Below, piece after piece: positions 57,114-64,000 of a DNA stretch of 64,000 nucleotides; position 1 is the stretch's first letter, and every line of letters begins with the position of its first letter. The stretch lies in the NCBI GenBank assembly GCA_030734395.1, contig JAUZTG010000029.1:310001-374000 (forward strand), given 5' to 3'. Source of the stretch: Sarocladium kiliense (Eukaryota > Ascomycota > Sordariomycetes > Hypocreales > Sarocladiaceae). The notes beneath the pieces are model-generated. The model made no database searches, had not been told where the DNA came from, and saw only the letters and a program-made list of their open reading frames with translations. Position numbers and translations under genes: made by a program.

Positions 57114-58739
57114 CTAAATCCTCGGCAGCCTGGCGGTGTTGGACATGTCGTCCGCATTCAAGCGATCAACGCCAAGGTCGCGTAGCGGTTCCCACATGTA
57201 CTCACCAGGCAGATTGTCTATTGTAAAACGAAGCGTTAGCGGTGCTGCGTCTTGCTGCTAGTGCTGCTGCCAGTAACGGTTCAGGCTCCGCGAAAGTGAG
57301 AAAATACTTACAATATCGGACCTTAAGTCCGGCTGCGTGAGCCTTCTCGACCTGTGATCGGACTGTATTCCTTTGCTCAGTTGTGAAGCTGGTTACACTT
57401 CCAGGATTGCCGATCGCATCCTTGAAGTCGGCCGAAGCATAGTAAGAGTTGGTACTGGTGTACTTTGAAGACCAGAAGTCAACCTTGGCATCGTAGAAGA
57501 TGTCGCGATTCGGGACCCCGTCACCCGCGTTGATGCGATCAAAGGATGAGCTGCCACTAGCAACGACCGTCACCTGCTTCTCGACGAACCTGCCTCCTTC
57601 TACACGGCTGAGGTACCCGCCATCACGAAGGGGCTGAAGCGCAGCATTTACGGTATCCAAGGTTCTTGAGTCTGAAGTCTTGAAGTCGATCATGAGGACG
57701 ACGCTCTGTGATGGTTTTGCGGGGTAAAGGCCCTTGGTTCCAGGAGAGCCACCATTGTTGTGATCCAGAATTGCTCTGAGCGGATCAATGTATTGGGCCT
57801 TCAATGTCCTTGCGATACTAGGCAGAATGTGACCGATGAGCAGCTCGCCGCCCACATACCATACATCAGCCTCAAAAGCAATGCATCCAGCGCTCATGGC
57901 TGCCCAGAGAGGGATGTCACGATCGTAGTCATTGTGGCTGTGGCATGTGGTTGGTTTCACGTTGTTCACAGAGTTGAATGGCCACGGGTTCAGTGGCGCG
58001 CCGTTCCGTTTGTTGACAGATTGCGTCTCCAAAGCGCCGCCACGGTACAGCTTGTTGATGGCGTCCTGCTTGGGGGGAATCTTGTTTCCCAGAGCATGAT
58101 AGGAAATCGCGTTGTTGCCAACCTGCCAGGTGCCGCCTTTCGTGTCGGCGTTGGTCTCCCCAGAGCATTTGCCGCCTGGCACGCTCAAAGCTTGCAAATA
58201 GGTAATGCAGCTGGACTCTGCCTAACGTTAGCAAAGAAACTCGAATTAAGCAGATGCCTCGAACCTGAGATCTTGTGGTCTGAGTTGATCTTATTGTGCA
58301 CCTCGACTTATAGTAGTCCAGTTAGCCACAGTGCACTGTGCAAAGAAGGGATGGCGTAGTTACAGTCGACGAATCCTAGGACACCGTACGTTGAAGGGCT
58401 TTTGCCGCCATTGAGGAAGACTTCGGTGGTCATAGACAGGTAGCCGCCGGCCTCAACTGTCAATCCATCAATCTTGCTGCAGAAGACGCGGACTGCTGAA
58501 TTGAAGCCCCTCCGAGTATCGGTGCCTCCTCCGATGGTGGCATCTTCCCTGGGCATCCAAGCATTTCCACAACTGGAGATGTCATCAGTCGCTCTTGGTA
58601 CCTGTTGAACTGGCGAACCTTGCACCTGTGGGATGTGTGAAGATTGTTAACCAGAGAAAGGCAGGCAAGGTTGTGGAGTGTGAAGAGGGGAACTTATCCA
58701 GAGCCCTGCAGCAACACCAGCAATGTGAAGGAGCTGCAT
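57114..58739 (-). CDS. Secreted PLC/GDPD-superfamily phosphodiesterase (AIM6-like)
   Basis: Five exons: 58698-58739, 58364-58625, 58265-58306, 57312-58217 and 57114-57217, total 452 codons in one frame. The short first exon encodes the signal peptide MQLLHIAGVAAGLW; its donor reads ATAAGT instead of GTAAGT, with a normal CACAG acceptor at 58626. Residues from about 15 form a domain found before the phosphodiesterase in some fungal proteins (DISSCGNAWMPRED, GYLSMTTEVFLNGG). The catalytic part has CHSHNDYDRDIPLWAAMSAGCIAFEADVWYV, the His-Asp/Glu cluster of the PLC-like superfamily, then LMIDFKTS. The C-terminus ends NLPGEYMWEPLRDLG with VDRLNADDM. The product would hydrolyse phosphodiester bonds of lipids or polyols; substrate not determined. 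Confidence 0.88.
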
Positions 58740-60532
58740 TCTATTGGTGATCTGAAGCGATTGCGATCGCTACAATGAGTGCAACAATGTTCAGAGATGA
58801 ACGTCCCACGACTTTGACATTCGTCAAGAACGCCCAGTTTTGTGACACTCAGAACAGACGATGATGAGTTCTTAAAGACTCCTCATCAGGGGTATAGGAA
58901 GCCATTATTCGGTACCTGACTCCTCTTCGGCCAATTGCATCCTTACCACACGGTGTGGAGATGCGACTGTGACCTCTGGTAGCTGGCCAATGGCGCGTAG
59001 CCCATGTTCTCACGCGGTGTATGGAGGCATGTCAGTGGTAGACACCGGAGCACTAAACAGCATTAATTAGGCAGGTGACATGACATGGCTTGGTTCACGA
59101 GCAAGCGACGCTGGACGCCACCACTCATACTACGGTACCTAGCAAGACGCTGCAACAAGGCGATTCATGTGACCAGCCGCCGAGGATGATGTCGACTTCA
59201 GTACCTGGTCATTCACATGCTGAAGCATAGTTGCGGTGATTTTGGCCAAATGCGACAATTGCTAGCCAGTTCACAGAGTCTACTCCTACAGCTCAAGCTG
59301 ACTCTTCTCAATCACCCAATTAGTTCCTTTTTTGTTTTCTCGTCCTCCGACGTTGATAATCGCTGTAGGTCAGATGGAAAAGGGAAGGGTGATTTGGTTA
59401 CTTTCCTTTGACTGTCCAATGCTTTGTCTCTTTTGACGATCTTACTCACGAGGTCTAGGGTCAGCGCGGCCATAAGCCGACCGAATCTGGCGCACGGAGG
59501 CTCAGGGATCTCGCATGGTGAAGATGATGCTCCTTGACTCGGCGCCATAGTAAAGCTCCGAGACTGGCGATTCTCCGTGTCACACCAGACCTTGCAAAGA
59601 AACATCTGTCTATTAAAGCACATTGCATGTCGATTGTGACCTTGACCTAGCACATTTGTGCACGAATCGTTTCGTTAGGTCATGACAAGGGAACGTCTTA
59701 TGATCAATCACTTCTCATTCAACTACTATGGAGCCTGCGCTCGACCTACGACTTCGGCAGAATCAGTCGATAGGCCTGTGCACCTAAGTGAGAAAATACG
59801 AGCTTTTGGACGCCAGTGCGAGGAGGCCTCATCGGCAAGTCAAGGCAGGAAGCTTATGCCACGTTGGCAAGTCGACACGCGGCTCGGCCACGATGTCTTC
59901 AGCTGCAACCTCGACAAACACATTCCTGCATGAGGCCATAGGCCTGACACGGGACTTCTGGAACCGCGCGAGCCGCGATAACAACAGTGAAATGTGAAGC
60001 GCAGAGGTAGGCAGGCGAGGACATGTTGAGTGATCGTCGGCAGTTTGCCTTAATCTACAAGCCTGTCTCAGTAACTGGAATGCCAGGTGCTTCTGCCGAA
60101 ACTGTACGCCAGGGCAGATGTAGTGACAGTACCTCTATCGCGGGCAGACCTCACCTATTTGGGATTCTGAGGTATTCTTCCGGCCTCCAAGTGGAGGAAA
60201 CCAAGCAATTGCCGAGGAGCTGGGTGGCTCGGAGAACGGTTCACCACCAGGCCGGTGAGACCCGAGACCATCCTGCACGCTTGGTGATGCTAGGTGTTAG
60301 GGTCCGACTCATTTAGAAAGGGAGGTCCTGCTGCTCTTGACATTCCAATCGGGTGTTTGACTACCTCCTCGAGGTCACCATCGGGTGGCGGGAGTTGCGC
60401 CCCTATAAGGGAGCCTTCGTGCTGTTGTCCTAAGGGTCATTGATCCAGCCAAACTCAGAATCTTCCATATCCGACTGCAAAAGCCAAGATTCCTGCTTAC
60501 TATTATTCTTACTTTGAAACTACTGAATCACG
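58740..60532. other. Gene-free stretch, about 1.8 kb
   Basis: Contains the promoters of the phosphodiesterase gene and the small peptide gene. A reverse frame at 59312-59653 shows no domain. Nothing supported. Confidence 0.4.
60404..60409 (+). promoter_or_regulatory. TATA-like element of the small secreted peptide gene
   Basis: TATAAG about 125 bp before the start codon at 60533, with a pyrimidine/CA-rich leader. Confidence 0.45.
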
Positions 60533-60760
60533 ATGAAGACCTACATGACCGCCTTTCTTCTGGTTGCCACCGCGATGGCCCAGCCCGTCAGCGTCGTGCA
60601 GAACCGCGACGTGCAAGCCGGCGGCTCGAACCACCTGGAAGACCGTGCCGGCAGTCAGCTCTTGAACCTCCAGGTCGGAGGCAAGAAGGATCCCACAGAG
60701 AAGCCTGCTATCATCGACATCAACGCTCTCACCCAGCTCCTCGGTGTGGGCCGGAAGTAG
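60533..60760 (+). CDS. Small secreted cysteine-free peptide precursor (75 residues)
   Basis: Intronless frame of 75 residues with a clean signal peptide (MKTYMTAFLLVATAMA, cut before QPVS). There is no cysteine. A middle segment is Gly/Asn/Gln-rich; a dibasic KK occurs at 51-52 and the last residues are GRK at 73-75. The part between, beginning DPTEKPAIID and ending ALTQLLGVG, is 21 residues. A dibasic site before and a Gly-Arg-Lys at the very end look like a Kex2-type processed peptide hormone, but no family is recognised. Position upstream of a TF gene on the same strand and a TATA-like element support expression. A chance ORF is possible but the signal peptide and start context (TCACGATGAAG) make it unlikely. 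Confidence 0.7.
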   Translation: MKTYMTAFLLVATAMAQPVSVVQNRDVQAGGSNHLEDRAGSQLLNLQVGGKKDPTEKPAIIDINALTQLLGVGRK

Positions 60761-61647
60761 AGGCTTGAGATAGTTGGATAGAGCATCACATGAGTAAGTC
60801 TTCATTGTCAACACAAAGCCATATCATGCTAAGGATGGGCCCCAACAGGAAACCGCCTCAAAATAGATGACGAGTCGGCATTGCCAGTGGGCTGGGTACG
60901 GGAGGCGGCGCATCACTCGGTCGCCAGTGTGGGGCTGTACATCTTCCTGGGGATATGTTCTTGAAGCAGTCTCATCTCAATACTTCAGCAAATGATGCAC
61001 AGAAGTTAATCGGGATTTTAAGCCATTCAGAAACTGTGTTGTGCCTCCTTGACGACAACGGAGAGACCAGTCTGTCGCAGCTCGTCGGGATAATGTAGCC
61101 AGTGTACTTCACAATCGCATTGAATGCTGCAGCTCATTCTTGCAAGAATTGTGTCAATCCTTCGAGTGCAAATTACCTTGAAGCTTAGACTACAGTGTTA
61201 CTTGCCTGTGGCGACGTATTTCGTGGCTTTGCTAAGTCTTCAATACTCTACCAGCAATTCTGTATGGAACATGTTCTCGCACCAATCTCACCTGTGCTGG
61301 CAATCCAGGGATCCGGCCAAGCGCTGGTCGAGCATCGCCACGGGACTACGTCGAAGCCTTGCGCGTAATATCCTTCAGAGCGGCTAGCAGTCTTACACGA
61401 CTTGCCAAGTTCGGGAGCCAGACTAGCCTTGCAGGAACTGGATGCATACACGCATCACGCAACGCCACTATAATTGTATGAGATACGATCCTGGATCCGC
61501 GTCATCTTATCCAGCATTATGACATCGCATTCTTGCACAGCCACTACTATAATTGGCTTATCAATGTTTCTTTCTGCCCTCGTCACATTAAAAGACCCAG
61601 AAACTTCGAATACAGCACGAATTTCCGGATGAAGCAACAAGCCCACA
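60761..61647. other. Promoter region of the terminal Zn2Cys6 gene
   Basis: 887 bp without a supported gene. Contains the 3' flank of the small peptide gene. Confidence 0.4.
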
Positions 61648-63342
61648 ATGAGTAAGAGGTTCCGTGCCTGCGAAACTTGCCATACGCTGAAGATCAAATG
61701 TGAGCCATCGAAGACGGACTCTGGGTCATGTGAACGATGCGTTAGAACGGGGATAGAGTGCGTTCCTGCTGCGAGAAGGTGGCAAAGAGATCGCATCGTG
61801 GAGTTAGAGCAGCAGCTTCGAACCCTACAGGAAAAGGTGGAGGAACTGGGGTCGTCGACTCAGGGAACATCAACATATGGCACTTCGACGAGGGCTACAT
61901 CGGTGCCTTCGACCACAGGAGAAGACTCCGCTACAATTATACCAACAATGGTCGCGACACAGGGATCGGACGAGCTGTCGATCTTGGACGCTCAAATTAA
62001 CGAAGACACGCTCAGGCGATGCCTCAAGTTCTCTTCGGTCGCTATCGGACAATTTTGGTCCATTATTCCTATGTCGGACAATTGCTGTTCAGACCTGCTC
62101 GAAGCCTTTCGCACGCATATGCCGACAACACTGATTGCCATCGTGGGTTTCGCCATCTCAAACATTCACGCCAACATCAGTCCCCAAGGCCAGGACGACC
62201 TGCGAAGAAAGGTTCTCGAGATACTGGGCTCAGCTGCAGTGGGACTCAGATCACCCTCGCTCGATCTTGTCCTAGCTGCTCTAGTGGCAGCTTTTTGGAA
62301 CAGACCATCCGTCAACGATACCAATGGGAATTCCTTCCAGATGGTTCATCTTGCCTATAACATGAGCATAGACCTCGGCTTCGGAGGCCCGGAGTTTCAG
62401 TCCTCGCCAGCGACCTGGTTCTTTCGATTCCAAGGGACAGTGCCATTGGCGATGCGACAAACTTGGCTCGTGTCTTGTGTTGCTTCCACTATGATGGCTA
62501 TCTCATTGAGAAGAAAGCCTGCATTCGACTGGGGCCGATCACATTACGAAGCGGTACAGATATGGGAACAAGAGGGCTCTACTGATGCTTTGTTCTTGGA
62601 GATTCTCTATATTGCCGTTCTACACGCCCAGATCGCCAAAGACCTCGAGTTTTCCGACATGCAAGTACTTCACGACATCGACTCCGAGAAAGTCAGCGTA
62701 GCCCAAGTTCGGACTCAGAAGAGGCTCAACGAATTGACGAGTCGGCCGCTCGGACAGGATCCACAGCTTCAGTTCTGGCGAGCATTGGCAATCATCTACG
62801 TCAATGAGCCAGTCCTACACACGAGTACGAACAAGGGTCTCTTCAGCGCGCCCTACATCGCAGCCAAGATTGGTGCTACAGACTTCGCCCGGCCTATTCA
62901 GGTTACACGAGCTGCCGAAAGAGCGCTTCTCACGATAGTAGAAGCCTCCCACCTTGTCATCGAGCTAGTGCGGCAAATGGAGCCAAGCCTGGTCCTCGCA
63001 ATGCCATCACTCTGCTTTGCGCCGGGAATCAGCTACGCCTTCTCTATTCTGGTGAAGGTGTTCGTTGCGGTGTCAGCGCCAGGCAACACTTACGGCAGGG
63101 TTCTGTCACGCCAAGCTCTGCGCCTCGAAGACGCGATGGTCAGTTTGATAGCCGTCAAAGAGGCATTGCTGCAAATTGATCCATTCATGGCTAATTGGAA
63201 CACGAGATTGGTTGGGTCGGTAGAGTGGCTGGGGAATTGGCTAGCCGACTATGAGGCTATCCTGACACGCTACGAGCAAAACCTCGAGACAGGAAATGCT
63301 GACATGGCTATCGAGGATCTGAGCCCCTTTGGAGCTTTCTAG
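61648..63342 (+). CDS. Zn2Cys6 transcription factor with coiled coil
   Basis: Single exon, 564 residues. The zinc cluster is CETCHTLKIKC-EPSKTDSGS-CERCVRTGIEC (residues 8-38), with a nine-residue middle loop. A predicted coiled coil follows (RDRIVELEQQLRTLQEKVEEL), giving dimerisation, then a Thr/Ser-rich linker and the fungal_trans domain (HLAYNMSIDLGFGG, RQTWLVSCVASTMMAISLRRKP). This is the layout of the Leu3/LYS14-like class of metabolic regulators. Intronless, in contrast to most factors of the window. Nearest neighbours on the same strand are the small peptide upstream and the secreted gene start downstream; regulation of them is only a guess. Confidence 0.93.
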   Translation: MSKRFRACETCHTLKIKCEPSKTDSGSCERCVRTGIECVPAARRWQRDRIVELEQQLRTLQEKVEELGSSTQGTSTYGTSTRATSVPSTTGEDSATIIPTMVATQGSDELSILDAQINEDTLRRCLKFSSVAIGQFWSIIPMSDNCCSDLLEAFRTHMPTTLIAIVGFAISNIHANISPQGQDDLRRKVLEILGSAAVGLRSPSLDLVLAALVAAFWNRPSVNDTNGNSFQMVHLAYNMSIDLGFGGPEFQSSPATWFFRFQGTVPLAMRQTWLVSCVASTMMAISLRRKPAFDWGRSHYEAVQIWEQEGSTDALFLEILYIAVLHAQIAKDLEFSDMQVLHDIDSEKVSVAQVRTQKRLNELTSRPLGQDPQLQFWRALAIIYVNEPVLHTSTNKGLFSAPYIAAKIGATDFARPIQVTRAAERALLTIVEASHLVIELVRQMEPSLVLAMPSLCFAPGISYAFSILVKVFVAVSAPGNTYGRVLSRQALRLEDAMVSLIAVKEALLQIDPFMANWNTRLVGSVEWLGNWLADYEAILTRYEQNLETGNADMAIEDLSPFGAF

Positions 63343-63968
63343 AATAGCGATTATCAAGTTATTTTCCCTCTTGTGTCAGCTTAGGCAGGACGAATATCCT
63401 TCAAGCTGCCGTGATTTGCGTATGCGTTGCGAGGCGCAGCTGGGCTGTATAGACGGGGCGGGAAGATGCATGACGACACCACTTTTTGTAGAGAATCCAA
63501 GCCCTTGCACCTGTCAAACCGTCGAGCTGATCTTTAACAGGCAGGGTCACAGGCTTTAACTCCGCAGCATAAGGCTTAGTTCCCGCATGGGGAACATCTC
63601 GGTGTTTGTGGGGACGGTTAAATCTTGCCGTGCTTGGCTGCTTCTACTTGCCCCACGGGATTCTTCGCGATGAAGCATGCTCGGTTTACCAAGCCCCGTT
63701 AAAGTGCCTTAGAGAAAGAAATGTAACGGTGATCTCGCAGAAGAATGAGTCGATGATGCTTAGATTCTGAAATGCTAAATCGACATCATGACCTTGAAGG
63801 CCATCCTCACGATGGAGTCGCGGTTGAACATGTATAAGAGAGACCGCAAGGGACGAGTTCGGAGAAGACAGAAACAACACTGTCAAGAAGCACCAGCCTT
63901 AGAAGACTCACCACACATCAAATCATCAGGCATCTTGAATCAAGTTCTACCCCGACATTCTCCGCAGA
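63343..63968. promoter_or_regulatory. Upstream region of the gene at the right edge
   Basis: 626 bp after the factor's stop. TATAAG at 63833-63838 and a CA-rich leader precede the start codon at 63969. No other gene seen. Confidence 0.45.
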
Positions 63969-64000
63969 ATGCAGCTTCTCACTCTTGCAACTCTGGCAAC
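63969..64000 (+). CDS. Start of a secreted protein gene, truncated by window edge
   Basis: The ATG at 63969 begins MQLLTLATLA, which looks like the start of a signal peptide, behind a TATA element 136 bp upstream and a leader rich in CA. Only ten codons are visible, so product is unknown. Could be a false start if the real gene begins further right. Confidence 0.5.
   Translation, partial: MQLLTLATLA

Overview
The window reads as nuclear DNA of a filamentous ascomycete (Pezizomycotina, most likely Sordariomycetes). Support: short introns of about 47-100 nt with GTRNGY-type donors, CTAAC/CTGAC-type branch points and YAG acceptors; several Zn2Cys6 regulators; and fungal families such as HET, CFEM/Pth11 receptor, RTA1, GH7, GH128 and GMC oxidoreductase. 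Gene density is low, and the mix of secreted hydrolases, transporters and regulators suggests an accessory region of a plant-associated or saprotrophic species. No rRNA, tRNA, CRISPR array or intact transposon was seen.

Layout. 1-1469: 5' part of a HET-domain gene leaving the left edge. 3207-17564: mostly secreted enzymes: a subtilisin-like protease (+), a GH1 glycosidase (-), a broken unknown gene (-), a GH7 endoglucanase (-) and a GMC flavo-oxidoreductase (-). 18728-28403: regulators and exporters: Zn2Cys6 factor (-) divergent from an RTA1 membrane protein (+), GNAT acetyltransferase (-), DHA2-type MFS exporter (-), and a Zn2Cys6 factor with an in-frame TGA (-). 29345-34176: a damaged arylsulfotransferase-like gene (+), an imine-reductase-like dehydrogenase (+) and an M14 carboxypeptidase (-). 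36016-44996: Zn2Cys6 factor (-), AKR/Kv-beta-type reductase (-), sugar transporter (-) and cytochrome P450 (+). 45460-46522: relics of an MFS transporter (-) and an HpcH/HpaI aldolase (+). 46632-51568: GH128 glucanase-like protein (-) and a CFEM-Pth11 receptor (-). 55006-63342: AAAP amino-acid transporter (+), secreted PLC-like phosphodiesterase (-), a cysteine-free secreted 75-residue peptide (+) and an intronless Zn2Cys6 factor (+). The start of another secreted protein is cut by the right edge.

How the genes fit together (inference): protease, GH1, GH7, GMC oxidase, carboxypeptidase and GH128 would act outside the cell on plant or fungal walls and protein, while the sugar and amino-acid transporters could import products. 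The TF/RTA1/GNAT/MFS stretch looks like a tolerance or efflux island. No PKS, NRPS or terpene synthase core enzyme is present, so this is not a classical biosynthetic cluster. Five loci show decay or unusual splicing: the unknown gene at 9.7-11.0 kb, the factor at 26.4-28.4 kb, the sulfotransferase at 29.3-30.8 kb, the transporter/aldolase relics at 45.5-46.5 kb, and an ATAAGT splice donor in the phosphodiesterase gene.
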